A stretch of 52,904 bases of DNA from Gallionellaceae bacterium (GCA_028714875.1 JAQTLN010000007.1:102122-155025); one strand, 5' to 3'; counted from the stretch's first letter, positions 8,026-17,302 are shown. The notes: generated by a model not told the origin, from the letters alone. A program made the numbers and translations.

Positions 8026-8831
8026 CTGAACCGACCGATTCCCCGCCCAGCCGCACCCTCCTACTGGTGGATGACGAGCCGAATATCCTCAACGCCCTGC
8101 AACGCGCGTTGCGCCGCGACGGCTACCGCATCCTCGCCAGCGACGACCCGCACAAGGCTCTGGACATCCTCGCGAACGAACGGGTGGATGTGATTCTTTC
8201 CGACCAGCGCATGCCCGGCATGAGCGGCGTGGAATTCCTGCGCCTGGCCAAGGAGACGCATCCGGAGACCATGCGTATCGTGCTTTCCGGCTACACCGAC
8301 CTGCAATTCATCACCGATGCCATCAACGAGGGGGCGATCTACAAATTCCTGACCAAGCCCTGGGACGACGAGCAACTGCGCGAGCATATCCGGGAGGCCT
8401 TCCGTAGCAAGGAAGTCGCCGACGAAAACCAGCGCCTGGCACGGGCGCTGCAAAGCGCCAACGTGGAATTGCAGGCGCATATCGACGAAAAGGAACGCCA
8501 GGCTCGGCAGATCGCGACCGTGCTCGATACCCTCCAGGAAGTCCTGCAACTGATTCCCTGGCCCCTCATCGGCGTTGATGAAGAAGGTTTGGTGGCGCTT
8601 TCCAACACGGCGGCGGATACGCGTCTGGGCGGCGGAGCGCCCTTGCTCGGCCAGGAGGCGCGCGAAGTGCTGCCGGAGCCCATGCTCGCCTGGCTCGGCG
8701 ACCCCGCCAGCATCCCCGAACAAGCCGTGCACGAGGGGCGCCGCTACCGTGTGGTCTACAAACCGATGGGCTTGCACTCCCGCTCGCGCGGCACCCTGCT
8801 GGCCCTGTTGCCGTGCGAGATGTGCCCATGA
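8022..8831 (+). CDS. Response regulator: receiver, coiled coil, PAS-like domain
   Basis: 269 residues. The receiver domain (about 11-130) has LLVDDEPN, the acceptor Asp in ILSDQRMPGMSG (about 60) and KFLTKPWDDE. A coiled coil follows (about 130-170), then a degenerate PAS-like region (about 175-260: PWPLIGVDEEGLVALSN). There is no DNA-binding or enzymatic output domain, so it may relay or sense rather than act directly. The receiver closely resembles that of the preceding EAL protein, suggesting duplication within the cluster. The ATG at 8022 overlaps the upstream stop and its own stop overlaps the next start. Confidence 0.85.
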   Translation: MTEPTDSPPSRTLLLVDDEPNILNALQRALRRDGYRILASDDPHKALDILANERVDVILSDQRMPGMSGVEFLRLAKETHPETMRIVLSGYTDLQFITDAINEGAIYKFLTKPWDDEQLREHIREAFRSKEVADENQRLARALQSANVELQAHIDEKERQARQIATVLDTLQEVLQLIPWPLIGVDEEGLVALSNTAADTRLGGGAPLLGQEAREVLPEPMLAWLGDPASIPEQAVHEGRRYRVVYKPMGLHSRSRGTLLALLPCEMCP

Positions 8832-9148
8832 CGAGCATTCATACCTTGGCGTTGGATCAGGTCACGCCCGGCATGGTGCTGGGGGCGGACATCCATGATG
8901 CCCATGGCGCCACGCTGCTGGCCGCCGGCACCGAACTCAGCGAATCACACCTCGCCTCTCTGCGACGGCGCGACGTGCGGCAGGTCGTGATCGAGGCGCG
9001 GGAAAGTCTTTCCGATGCGGAACGCGAAGCCCGCCGCGAGGAAGTGCGCGCCCGTCTGCGCCACCTATTTCGCCACACCGGTGAGGGTGAAGCCGACCGC
9101 GTGCTGTACCAGACCCTTCTGGAATATCGCCTGGAGCAAGTGGCATGA
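8828..9148 (+). CDS. Small stand-alone domain resembling the N-terminus of HD-GYP proteins
   Basis: 106 residues. The first 55 or so (TPGMVLGADIHDAHGATLLAAGTELSESHLASLRR) follow the pattern LxPGMVLxxDVxDxxGxLLLxxGTxLxxxxIxxLxx found next to HD-GYP domains. The rest is a charged helix. No catalytic domain is attached. A similar PGMVLSRDL motif ends the HD-GYP protein at the far end of this operon. Starts at both ends overlap neighbours by 4 bp. Role unknown; it might be an adaptor for the HDOD or HD-GYP proteins. Confidence 0.75.
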   Translation: MTSIHTLALDQVTPGMVLGADIHDAHGATLLAAGTELSESHLASLRRRDVRQVVIEARESLSDAEREARREEVRARLRHLFRHTGEGEADRVLYQTLLEYRLEQVA

Positions 9149-10185
9149 ACACCGTGTCTGACGGCGCTGTCGACCAGGCTGGCGCGCAGCCGGCTCTACC
9201 CCCGCTCGCTTTGGAAGAAGTCCTGGCTGACATTCGCCAGTTGCCCTCCTTGCCGGCGGTTGTCGGCGAATTGATCCGCACGCTGGATAACGAATCCGCC
9301 GGCATCGACCAGCTCGCCGAAGGTATCGCCAAGGACCAATCTCTGGCGGCGCGCGCGCTGCGGGTCGCCAACTCGCCCTTCTATGGCATCCAGCACAGGG
9401 TTTCGAGCATTCATGACGCCATCGTCATCCTCGGCTTCCGAGCTGTGGGCAGCCTGGTCATGGCGGCCTCGGTCACCGGCTATTTCACGCCGCCCAAGGG
9501 GGTTCCCTTCGATCTCGGCCATTTCTGGCGCCACGGCCTCGGCACCGCGCTGTGCGCGCGCGCGCTGGCGCGCCATGCCGGGCTCGATACGGAAGCCGGT
9601 TTCAGCGCCGGGTTGCTGCACGACATCGGCGTGCTGATGCTGCTCACCACCCGTCCGGAGCATTACGCCCGGGTGCTGGCGTATCGCGAGGAACAGGATT
9701 GCCATGTGCCGGAAGCGGAGCGGGCGATTCTCGGTTTCGACCATGCCCAGGCCGGTGAGGCGCTGACCTCACGCTGGCGTTTTCCGGCGGACATCGTGCG
9801 CGCGGTGGCGCTGCACCATGCGCCGGAGGGGCGGCATGGCGACGCGGCCGGCCTTCCCTCACCCCCAGCCCCTCTGATGGAACACCTAAGCAATCGACTA
9901 GGCGGCCAAACGACGGCCGCCAAGTCTCTGCTTATCCCGGGGGGAGAGGGGAGCGTCGAGAGCCGCTCCCGCGGCTATGGCGGTATGGCCTCGCTGGCCG
10001 ATGTGGTGCATGTCGCCAACATCCTGGCCCATGCCCTCGATCTGGCCGGCGCGCCGCGGGCGCTGGTGCCGCCTTTGTGTGCCGCCGCCTGGCGCCGTCT
10101 CGGCCTTGACGCGGCGATGTTGAAGGCCATGCTGCCGGGCATCGAGCACGAACACGAGAGCTATTGCGCTCTCCTGGCGGCCTGA
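9145..10185 (+). CDS. HDOD-domain signalling protein with an internal repeat-encoded insertion
   Basis: 346 residues. The HDOD domain starts at about residue 30 (LPSLPAVVGELIRTLDNE, AKDQSLAARALRVANSPFYG) and includes an LLHDIG motif at about 156. HDOD proteins are non-catalytic or poorly understood partners of two-component and c-di-GMP pathways. Residues about 235-283 are unlike the family: they are encoded by two nested repeats (about 9852-9990) and interrupt the stretch between ALHHAPEG and ADVVHVANILAHAL without breaking the frame. It overlaps the upstream gene by 4 bp, and 3 bp separate it from the kinase. Confidence 0.88.
   Translation: MNTVSDGAVDQAGAQPALPPLALEEVLADIRQLPSLPAVVGELIRTLDNESAGIDQLAEGIAKDQSLAARALRVANSPFYGIQHRVSSIHDAIVILGFRAVGSLVMAASVTGYFTPPKGVPFDLGHFWRHGLGTALCARALARHAGLDTEAGFSAGLLHDIGVLMLLTTRPEHYARVLAYREEQDCHVPEAERAILGFDHAQAGEALTSRWRFPADIVRAVALHHAPEGRHGDAAGLPSPPAPLMEHLSNRLGGQTTAAKSLLIPGGEGSVESRSRGYGGMASLADVVHVANILAHALDLAGAPRALVPPLCAAAWRRLGLDAAMLKAMLPGIEHEHESYCALLAA
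9887..9934. repeat. Hairpin element inserted in frame in the HDOD gene
   Basis: Imperfect palindrome: TAAGCA, GACT and GGCGGCC are mirrored by GGCCGCC, AGTC and TGCTTA around an AAACGAC loop. It interrupts another repeat whose halves CACCCCCAGCCCCTCT and CCGGGGGGAGAGGGG lie on either side, so one small element has landed inside another. Both are translated. Confidence 0.8.
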
Positions 10186-10188
10186 GCG

Positions 10189-12624
10189 ATGGATGCCATG
10201 AATATGGAAAAGAACGCGGCGAGTGGTGGCCTCCTGGCTGGCTTCTTCCTGATCATCGTTCTGCTGCTGGGGCTGGCGGGCGTGGGTCTGGCGTATCTGC
10301 GCGCCATGAACGACACCATCACCGCCATCGTCGAGGATCACAATGAGCGCGCCCATCTCGCCGCCGAGATGTACATCGCCGCGCGGGAACGTGCTTTGCA
10401 ACTGCACGCCATCCTGCAGGAGCCGGATGCCTTCGAGCGCGACGATCTGGTGCCGCGTTTTCATGAACTGGCCGGCGTCTTTCGCGGCGCGCGCGAGAAG
10501 TTGCTGAAGATGGATCTATCCGCGCTGGAACGGAAGCTGCTGGAAACGCAAGGGCGCTACACCGGCTACGGTTCGGGCGTGCAGGACGAAGTGCTCGATC
10601 TGGCCCTGGCTGACAAGAAGGCCGCCGCCGAGCGGCTCCTGATGACCGAGGCCATCCCCGCGCAAAACCAGGCCACGGTGCAACTGCGTAGCCTGCTCGA
10701 CGAGCAGATTCGCCGTGGTCGTCAAGCCGCCATCGAGGCGCGCGGGAAATACCAACTCGCGCGCAACCTGATGATCACCAGCGCCATGGTGGCGGTGTTG
10801 TTGGCCTGCCTGATCGCCGTGGTGGTGATCAGGCGTCAGCGCACCTTGCTGGCGCAACTGCGCGAGGGGGAACGCGAAGCCCATGCCATGTTGACCAACA
10901 TTCCCATGCCGATCTGGTTCAAGGACACCGAATCGCGCATCGTCTGGTGTAACGCCGGTTTCGAGAAGATCGCCGATATGGCCAAGGAGTCGCTCGCCGG
11001 CAAGAGCGAGGTGGACATCTGGGGCGGTATCGAAGGCCTGAAGAACGACCAGGAAGACCAGAAGGCGCTGGAAACCGGACAGACCTCGCACCAGGATCGG
11101 CGTTTGACCTCGGCCAGCGGCATGCGTGGGCACTACGTTATCGCCCGCACCCCCATCGCCACCAGCAATGGCGCCTGGAAGGGGGTGCTCTGCGTGGCGC
11201 AGGATCTGACCACCCTGGAATACATGAACGATCTGCTGGAGCAGACCAACCAGGAGTTGCAGGCGCAGAAGACCGCGCTGGATGAACACGCCATCGTCAG
11301 CATCGCCGACACCCAGGGCAACATCACCTATGTGAACGAGAAGTTCTGCACCATTTCCGGTTACTCGCTGCGAGAACTGATGGGGCAGAACCATCGCATC
11401 GTCAATTCCGGTCTGCACCCGCCGGAGTTCTTCGCGGCGATGTGGGAGACGATCACCTCCGGTCAGGTCTGGCACGGCGAAATCCGTAATCGGCGCAAGG
11501 ATGGCGGCGACTACTGGGTGGATTCCACCATCGTGCCGTTCCTGGATATGGAGGGAAACCCCACCCAGTACATCGCCATCCGCACCGACATCAGCGCCCG
11601 CAAGCGGATGGAGGAATCGCTTCAGGATCTCAACGTGGATCTGCAACGGCGTGTGGATGAGCGCACCGAGGCGCTGTCGCGCGCCATGCAGCAACTGGAG
11701 GGGGACATCGCCGAACGCACGCGCTCGCAGGCCTTGCTGGAACAGCAATATCAGCAATTGGCGAGCCTGCACCACAAATTGCAGGAGGCGCAGACCCAGT
11801 TGCTGCAATCCGAGAAGCTGGCCTCCATCGGCCAGCTCGCGGCGGGCGTGGCGCACGAGATCAACAACCCCATCGGTTATGTGCATTCCAACCTGGGCAC
11901 GCTGGAAACCTATATCCGCGACCTGTTCAACCTGATCGACGGGTTCGAGACGGCCGCCGTGGCCCTGCCGGATGACGCGCCGCAACGCGGCGAACTGGCC
12001 CAGTTGAAACAGAAGCTGGACCTGCCCTACCTGCGCGAAGACATCCCGGTATTGATGAACGAATCGAAGGAAGGCATCACCCGTGTGCGCAAGATCGTCC
12101 AGGATCTGAAGGACTTCTCGCGCCTGGACAGCTCGCCCGACTGGCAATACGCCAACCTGACCCAGGGGCTGGATAGCACACTCAACATCGTTCACAACGA
12201 AATCAAATACCGCGCCGACGTGGTCAAGGAATACGGCGACATTCCCGAAGTCGAATGCCTGCCCTCGCAACTCAATCAGGTGTTCATGAACCTGATGGTG
12301 AATGCGGCCCACGCCATCGAGGGGCCGCGCGGCGCCATTACCCTGCGTACCGGCCTGGGCAGCGGCGCGGACGCGGGCAAGGTGTGGGTGGAAGTGGCGG
12401 ATACCGGAAAGGGCATCCCGGACGACATCAAGAGCCGTATTTTCGACCCCTTCTTCACCACCAAACCGGTGGGCAAGGGCACCGGGCTGGGCCTCTCGCT
12501 GGCTTACGGCATCATCCAGAAGCACCACGGACGCATCGAAGTGGAAAGCGAAGTCGGCAAAGGCAGCACGTTCCGCGTGACGCTGCCGATCGAGCATGTG
12601 GAGGAGGTGGGCGATGCGGCTTGA
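10189..12624 (+). CDS. Membrane sensor histidine kinase with two PAS domains
   Basis: 811 residues. TM1 (about 14-36), a helical periplasmic four-helix-bundle sensor (about 40-190) and TM2 (about 193-215) are followed by two PAS domains (about 235-345 and 360-470), the second with a [14 protein letters not shown] signature. A coiled coil leads to the dimerisation domain with the phospho-accepting His in [12 protein letters not shown] (about 555). The ATPase domain has [15 protein letters not shown] (about 695), DTGKGIP (about 737) and GKGTGLGLS (about 757). It would autophosphorylate and pass phosphate to receivers in this operon, which has three. It starts 3 bp after the HDOD stop. Confidence 0.93.
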   Translation: MDAMNMEKNAASGGLLAGFFLIIVLLLGLAGVGLAYLRAMNDTITAIVEDHNERAHLAAEMYIAARERALQLHAILQEPDAFERDDLVPRFHELAGVFRGAREKLLKMDLSALERKLLETQGRYTGYGSGVQDEVLDLALADKKAAAERLLMTEAIPAQNQATVQLRSLLDEQIRRGRQAAIEARGKYQLARNLMITSAMVAVLLACLIAVVVIRRQRTLLAQLREGEREAHAMLTNIPMPIWFKDTESRIVWCNAGFEKIADMAKESLAGKSEVDIWGGIEGLKNDQEDQKALETGQTSHQDRRLTSASGMRGHYVIARTPIATSNGAWKGVLCVAQDLTTLEYMNDLLEQTNQELQAQKTALDEHAIVSIADTQGNITYVNEKFCTISGYSLRELMGQNHRIVNSGLHPPEFFAAMWETITSGQVWHGEIRNRRKDGGDYWVDSTIVPFLDMEGNPTQYIAIRTDISARKRMEESLQDLNVDLQRRVDERTEALSRAMQQLEGDIAERTRSQALLEQQYQQLASLHHKLQEAQTQLLQSEKLASIGQLAAGVAHEINNPIGYVHSNLGTLETYIRDLFNLIDGFETAAVALPDDAPQRGELAQLKQKLDLPYLREDIPVLMNESKEGITRVRKIVQDLKDFSRLDSSPDWQYANLTQGLDSTLNIVHNEIKYRADVVKEYGDIPEVECLPSQLNQVFMNLMVNAAHAIEGPRGAITLRTGLGSGADAGKVWVEVADTGKGIPDDIKSRIFDPFFTTKPVGKGTGLGLSLAYGIIQKHHGRIEVESEVGKGSTFRVTLPIEHVEEVGDAA

Positions 12625-12680
12625 ACGATTTGCCTTGATGCCCGCCTTTGGGGCCACAACCCGCGCGGCTGTTGGATGCC

Positions 12681-12810
12681 GCCTCCCCCTTTTTCAAAGG
12701 GGGATTGAGGTACCGAAGGGTAGGGGCTTCATCAGGGATTTCTACAACGGTTGTGCGTGTGCGAGCGTCAGAAAATCCCCCCCAGCCCCCCTTTGGAAAA
12801 GGGGGGAGCC
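12681..12810. repeat. CCCCCTTT/AAAGGGGG paired-hairpin element between two kinase genes
   Basis: The left hairpin CCTCCCCCTTTTTCAAAGG continues into GGGATTGAGG. The right hairpin CCCCCCTTTGGAAAAGGGGGG is preceded by AAATCCCCCC. The 234-bp gap it occupies is the only sizeable spacer within the signalling operon. Confidence 0.85.
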
Positions 12811-12858
12811 CTCATCCTTCAAGCGTTTCCGATCCGACCTACCCGAGACCGGCTGATC

Positions 12859-13932
12859 ATGCACCCCCTGCTCGAACGCCAGATTCGCAAGCACTTGGCC
12901 CCCGGCATGGCGGAGGGGCTGGGTGATTTCCTGGAAGTGGTGGACCGCGCCTACCGCCATGCCGACGACGCACGTCGCCTGGTCGAGCGTTCGATGGATC
13001 TGATGTCCGGGGAACTGAATGCGCGCCTGGACGAAAAACTCTCGACCGAAGCCGCCCTGCAACAGGAGAAGGGCGAACAGGCCGCGCTGATCAAACGACT
13101 GGAAGAGGCCCACAACCAATTGCTGCAATCGGAAAAGATGGCTTCCATCGGCCAACTCGCCGCCGGCGTGGCGCATGAGATCAACAACCCGATCGGCTAC
13201 GTCGGCTCCAACCTGAGTACCCTGCGCGGCTATGTCGATCGCCTGCTCAATGTGCTGGCGGCATTTGAAGCCATCGAACGCGAGCTACCCGAGGGGGCCA
13301 TTCGTTCGCGCCTGGCGGTGGTCAAGGCGGACGCCGATCTGAGCTACCTGAAAAGCGACATCGCCGACCTGCTCACGGAAACCGGCGATGGCATCAGCCG
13401 GGTGCGCCGCATCGTCCAGGATCTCAAGGACTTCTCGCACGCCGACCCGGGCGAGTGGGTGCTGGCCGATCTGCACAAGGGACTGGAATCCACTCTCAAC
13501 GTGGTCAGCAACGAAATCAAATACAAGGCGAACGTGGTCAGGGAATACGGTGAAATGCCGGCGCTGCGCTGCCTGCCCGCGCAATTGAACCAGGTATTCA
13601 TGAACCTGCTGGTCAACGCGGCGCACGCCATCGATACCCAGGGCACGATCACCATACGCACCGGGGTGTGGAATGATGAAGCTCATGTGGAAATCGCCGA
13701 CACCGGCAAGGGTATTCCCGCCCATCAGCTCACCCGCATCTTCGACCCCTTTTTCACCACCAAACCCGTCGGCGTGGGCACCGGCCTCGGGCTTTCCATC
13801 TCCTACGGCATCATCCAGAAGCACAGTGGCCGCATCGAAGTGGAAAGCGAACCGGGAAAAGGCACGACATTTCTTATTTGTTTGCCACTCTCACCGCTGA
13901 CGCAACCTTCCCAGAGTTCTGATCATGAGTGA
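12859..13932 (+). CDS. Soluble histidine kinase
   Basis: 357 residues with no membrane segment or PAS domain. An N-terminal helical region (about 1-95, partly coiled coil) joins the dimerisation domain with the acceptor His in [16 protein letters not shown] (about 104). The ATPase domain has NQVFMNLLVNAAHAI, DTGKGIP and GVGTGLGLS. The catalytic half is closely similar to that of the upstream membrane kinase (for example [11 protein letters not shown] and YGIIQKH), pointing to tandem duplication. The ATG at 12859 is chosen because the longer reading frame to 12751 is repeat sequence. It overlaps the next gene by 8 bp. Confidence 0.92.
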   Translation: MHPLLERQIRKHLAPGMAEGLGDFLEVVDRAYRHADDARRLVERSMDLMSGELNARLDEKLSTEAALQQEKGEQAALIKRLEEAHNQLLQSEKMASIGQLAAGVAHEINNPIGYVGSNLSTLRGYVDRLLNVLAAFEAIERELPEGAIRSRLAVVKADADLSYLKSDIADLLTETGDGISRVRRIVQDLKDFSHADPGEWVLADLHKGLESTLNVVSNEIKYKANVVREYGEMPALRCLPAQLNQVFMNLLVNAAHAIDTQGTITIRTGVWNDEAHVEIADTGKGIPAHQLTRIFDPFFTTKPVGVGTGLGLSISYGIIQKHSGRIEVESEPGKGTTFLICLPLSPLTQPSQSSDHE

Positions 13933-15226
13933 ATCCACCCCCGCCACCCTGCTGTTCGTGGACGACGAACCGTCCATCCTGTCCTCGCTGAAGCGCTTGT
14001 TCCGGCCGCAGGGCTACCAGATATTCACCGGCGAGGGCGCCGCCGCCGGCCTGGAAATCCTGGAGAAGGAACATGTCGACCTGATCATCTCCGACATGCG
14101 TATGCCGGAGATGGACGGCGCCCGTTTCCTGGAACAGGCGCGTTTGCGCTGGCCGGATGCCATCCGCATCCTGCTTACCGGCTACGCCGACATCGAATCC
14201 ACCATCGCCGCCATCAACCAGGGCCAGATCTACCGCTATATCAACAAACCCTGGGATGACACCGAAATCGTCCTGATCGTGCGCGAAGCGCTGGAACGGC
14301 GTCGCCTGGAACAGGAAAACGGCCGCCTGAACTCCGTCGTGGAAGCGCAGAACGCCGAACTGCGCGAACTCAACGCGGGACTGGAACAGAAGGTGGCCGA
14401 ACGCACGGCGGAACTGGAAAAGGCGATCAAGTATGTGAAAACGGCCCACTCCAGGCTGAAGACCGGCTTCGTCAACACCGTGCAGGCTTTCTCCGGCCTC
14501 ACCGAGATGCGCGGCAAGAATCTTTCCGGCCATGCCCGCCGGGTCGCCGACCACTCGCGCAGCCTGGCGCGCGCGCTGGAATTGAGCGACGCCGAGCAGC
14601 AGAACGTCCTGTTCGCCGCGCTGCTGCATGACATCGGCAAGATCGGTTTGTCCGATTCCATTCTGGAGCGCCCGCTGTTCGCGCTCGACCCCAACCAGCG
14701 CGTCGAACTCATGCGCCACGCCGAGCGCGGGCAACACGCCTTGATGCAGATCGAACAGCTCAAGGATGCCGCCCTGCTGATCCGCCACCACCACGAGCTG
14801 TACGACGGCAGCGGTTATCCTGACCACCTGGCCGGCATCGCGATCCCGCTGGGCGCGCGCATCATCGCCGCCGCCAACGAGTACGACAACCTCATCAGTG
14901 GCACCATGACGCAGCAGCCGATGAAACCCAAGGAAGCGTTTTCCTACCTGATCGAGCAGCGCGGCAAGCGTTATGACCCGGCGGTGATCGACCACTATGT
15001 GGAAATCCTCGGCGACCAGTTGAAGAACGTCATCGACGAAATGCCGCTGCGCCCGACGTCGCTGCGCCCCGGCATGGTCCTATCGCGCGACCTGCAACAC
15101 CGCGACGGCTACATGCTGTTGGCCAAGGGCTATGTGGTCGATCCCGCGATCATCACGCAACTGGCCAAGATCGAGTCCACGGAACACCACCACATCATGG
15201 TGTACGTCGCCCGCCAGATTGCTTGA
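13925..15226 (+). CDS. Response regulator with HD-GYP c-di-GMP phosphodiesterase domain
   Basis: 433 residues, RpfG-like. The receiver (about 7-122) has FVDDEPS, the acceptor Asp in ISDMRMPEMDG (about 57) and NKPWDD. A coiled coil (about 125-175) leads to the HD-GYP domain (about 185-360), with LLHDIGKIG (about 237) and HHHELYDGSGYP (about 291), the residues that bind metals and define the GYP loop. The C-terminus (about 375-433) has an RPGMVLSRDL module. Predicted to hydrolyse c-di-GMP when the receiver is phosphorylated, probably by one of the two adjacent kinases. It is the last gene of the operon. Confidence 0.93.
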   Translation: MSESTPATLLFVDDEPSILSSLKRLFRPQGYQIFTGEGAAAGLEILEKEHVDLIISDMRMPEMDGARFLEQARLRWPDAIRILLTGYADIESTIAAINQGQIYRYINKPWDDTEIVLIVREALERRRLEQENGRLNSVVEAQNAELRELNAGLEQKVAERTAELEKAIKYVKTAHSRLKTGFVNTVQAFSGLTEMRGKNLSGHARRVADHSRSLARALELSDAEQQNVLFAALLHDIGKIGLSDSILERPLFALDPNQRVELMRHAERGQHALMQIEQLKDAALLIRHHHELYDGSGYPDHLAGIAIPLGARIIAAANEYDNLISGTMTQQPMKPKEAFSYLIEQRGKRYDPAVIDHYVEILGDQLKNVIDEMPLRPTSLRPGMVLSRDLQHRDGYMLLAKGYVVDPAIITQLAKIESTEHHHIMVYVARQIA

Positions 15227-15248
15227 AAAGGTGCTGTTCGCGTTGGCC

Positions 15249-15371
15249 GTGGAGGAGTGGCCTCCCCCTTTCTCAAAGGGGGAATGAGGGGGATTTAGCG
15301 GCGTTTGCTTGGGTGGCCATCTCAGAAATCCCCCCTGCCCCCTTTGAGAAAGGGGGAGGCCACTCCTCCAC
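15249..15371. repeat. CCCCCTTT/AAAGGGGG element with long inverted ends
   Basis: The cleanest copy of this family in the window. The left arm, GTGGAGGAGTGGCC followed by TCCCCCTTTCTCAAAGGGGG, is repeated in inverted order at the right end (15338-15371), so the arms are over 30 bp. The centre holds GGGGGATTT and AAATCCCCCC. It lies between the convergent HD-GYP and degP genes and could terminate both. Confidence 0.9.
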
Positions 15372-15431
15372 GCGCTTGCACATGGATCATGACTAACGCG
15401 AACAGCGCCTATGAAAAACGCCGCCCCCGGC

Positions 15432-16799
15432 TTATTTGTCCAGTCGCAGCGAGACGTAATGGGTGTTGTCCTCGCGCTTGATCAGCAAGGCGGCGCGCTT
15501 GCGTTGCGGGTCGTTCAGGAGCTGGGAGAGCCCCTCCGCGTCGTTCACTTCCTGGTTGTTGACCGCCAGGATGATGTCGCCGCTCTTGATACCGGCGCGG
15601 CTGGCCTCGCCTTCCGCTTCTTCCACCAGCACGCCGCTGCTGATTTTCAGGGCTTTCTTTTGCTCGGCGGGGAGCTTGCTCACGACCAGGCCGGCGCGGT
15701 TGCTTTTCTTCTTTTCCGGCGCGGCGGCGGCAAGTTGATCATCCTTGATCTCGCCGACACTGACGCCGAGTTCATGCATCGCGCCCTTGCGCCAGATACT
15801 CAGGGTGGCGCGGCTGCCGGGCTTGGAGGCGCCGACCATGCGCGGCAGGTCGATGGAACTCGCGACCGACTTGCCGTTGTATTTGAGGATGATGTCGGAC
15901 ACCTTGAGTCCCGCCTTGTCGGCCGGGCTACCCTCCTCGATGTCGGCCACCAGGGCGCCTTCCGGGTTTTTCAGGCCGAAGGAGTCGGCCAGATCGGCGG
16001 TGACTTCCTGGATCACCACGCCCAGGCGACCGCGGCTGACGCTGCCGCGCGTCTTCAGTTGTTCGGCCACATCCGTGGCGACGTCGATGGGAATCGCGAA
16101 CGACAGGCCCATGTAGCCGCCGGAGCGGGAGATGATCTGCGAGTTCATGCCGACCACTTCCCCCTTCATGTTGAACAGCGGGCCGCCCGAGTTGCCGGGA
16201 TTCACCGCGACATCGGTCTGAATGAAGGGAACGTAGTTTTCCTGCGGCAGGGAGCGGCCGATGGCGGAAACGATGCCGGCGGTGACCGAGTTCTCGAAGC
16301 CGAACGGCGCGCCGATGGCGAGCACCCATTCACCCACGCGCAGCTTGCTGGGGTCGCCCAGCGCCACGCGTGGCAATCCTTCGGCGTTGATCTTGATCAG
16401 GGCGACATCGGTGCGGCTGTCCGTGCCGACCACCTTGGCGCGGAACTCGCGCTTGTCGGCGAGCTTGACGATGACTTCATCGACATGATCGACCACGTGG
16501 GTGTTGGTCAGGATGTAACCGTCGGAGGAAATCAGGAAGCCGGACCCCTGGCCCTGCCGGGGCGGCAGGAACGCTTCGCCCTCGGGTGGCATGAATTTGC
16601 GAAAGAAATCGAACATTTCTTCGGGGGCCGGCATGCGCTTGTTGCCATGTTTGAGACGGCGCGCTTCCTGGCTGGTGGTGATGTTGACCACGGCGGGCGA
16701 CTGCTTTTCCACCAGATCGACAAAGTCCGGCAGTTGCGCGGAGGCGCCACCGGACAGGAAGCTCAAAGTCAGGCCGATAAGGGCAAACCATTTCTTCAT
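15432..16799 (-). CDS. degP: Periplasmic serine protease DegP/MucD
   Basis: 455 residues. A signal peptide (about 1-21, cleaved after SGGASA) precedes a trypsin-like domain. The catalytic triad is His101 (TNTHVVDH), Asp131 (SRTDVAL) and Ser204 (GNSGGPLF). Two PDZ domains follow (about 255-345 and 365-450). It degrades or refolds misfolded envelope proteins. It ends the rpoE-rseA-rseB-rseC-degP block, matching algU-mucABCD, so it is probably under sigma-E control. GAGGTGTGAC precedes the ATG. The loop between strands is short, as in MucD/DegQ types, so degQ or mucD are possible alternative names. Confidence 0.93.
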   Translation of the reverse strand: MKKWFALIGLTLSFLSGGASAQLPDFVDLVEKQSPAVVNITTSQEARRLKHGNKRMPAPEEMFDFFRKFMPPEGEAFLPPRQGQGSGFLISSDGYILTNTHVVDHVDEVIVKLADKREFRAKVVGTDSRTDVALIKINAEGLPRVALGDPSKLRVGEWVLAIGAPFGFENSVTAGIVSAIGRSLPQENYVPFIQTDVAVNPGNSGGPLFNMKGEVVGMNSQIISRSGGYMGLSFAIPIDVATDVAEQLKTRGSVSRGRLGVVIQEVTADLADSFGLKNPEGALVADIEEGSPADKAGLKVSDIILKYNGKSVASSIDLPRMVGASKPGSRATLSIWRKGAMHELGVSVGEIKDDQLAAAAPEKKKSNRAGLVVSKLPAEQKKALKISSGVLVEEAEGEASRAGIKSGDIILAVNNQEVNDAEGLSQLLNDPQRKRAALLIKREDNTHYVSLRLDK

Positions 16800-16815
16800 G
16801 TCACACCTCGAAAGT

Positions 16816-16870
16816 TGCGCCGGCGTCAGCGCCGGCTGGGGGATCAGTGCCGGCGGGAAGCCGGCGCCAC
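16816..16870. repeat. REP element (GCGCCGGC family) between rseC and degP
   Basis: GCGCCGGCGTCAGCGCCGGC and GCCGGCGGGAAGCCGGCGCCAC surround GGGGATCAGT. A diverged copy of the family, without the GTAG/CTAC ends. Confidence 0.6.
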
Positions 16871-16873
16871 GAG

Positions 16874-17302
16874 TCAGCGGCTGGCGCAGCTCGTTTCGCC
16901 GCGCCGCAACACCACCGGGTAAGAGACCGGGGCGCTACGGCGCTTCAAATACAACGCGGCCAGCACGAGGCCAAGAAGACCGCCGGCCACCGCGCCAAGT
17001 TCCCCGGCGAAATGCTGTCCGGCTCCGGCGCCAAGCAGCAGCAGCATAAGCGGCACCAGGTAGCCCGATAGCGCCGCGCCGAGCAGGGCGCCATCGGGCA
17101 AGCCCACCACCACGGACTCGCCCACCGCCGCGCCGATGGGGTTTTCGACCCGATATTCCGGCTCGTCCGCGTGCAGCACGCGGGCGAACAACGAACTGCC
17201 GCAGCCCTTGCCGCCACAGGCTCCGCAGGAGGAGGGCGCCGCGCTGACCACCCAGGCGCTGTCGCCTTCCAGGCGGGTGACGCGGGCGGGAGTTTCGATC
17301 AT
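16874..17302 (-). CDS. rseC: SoxR-reducing system / sigma-E regulator RseC (MucC)
   Basis: 142 residues. The N-terminal cytoplasmic part carries a cysteine cluster CGACGGKGC at about 27-35, typical of RseC and probably an iron-sulfur or redox site. Two membrane helices follow at about 76-95 and 100-118. In E. coli RseC has a minor role in sigma-E control and in reducing SoxR. It lies in the sigma-E operon, but a roughly 290-bp repeat-filled gap separates it from rseB, so it could have its own promoter. Confidence 0.9.
   Translation of the reverse strand: MIETPARVTRLEGDSAWVVSAAPSSCGACGGKGCGSSLFARVLHADEPEYRVENPIGAAVGESVVVGLPDGALLGAALSGYLVPLMLLLLGAGAGQHFAGELGAVAGGLLGLVLAALYLKRRSAPVSYPVVLRRGETSCASR

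Noticed and set aside
10516-12657. A 713-codon antisense frame over the membrane kinase gene
   Set aside because: The sense strand encodes a complete kinase with all motifs; the antisense composition is that of a shadow frame.
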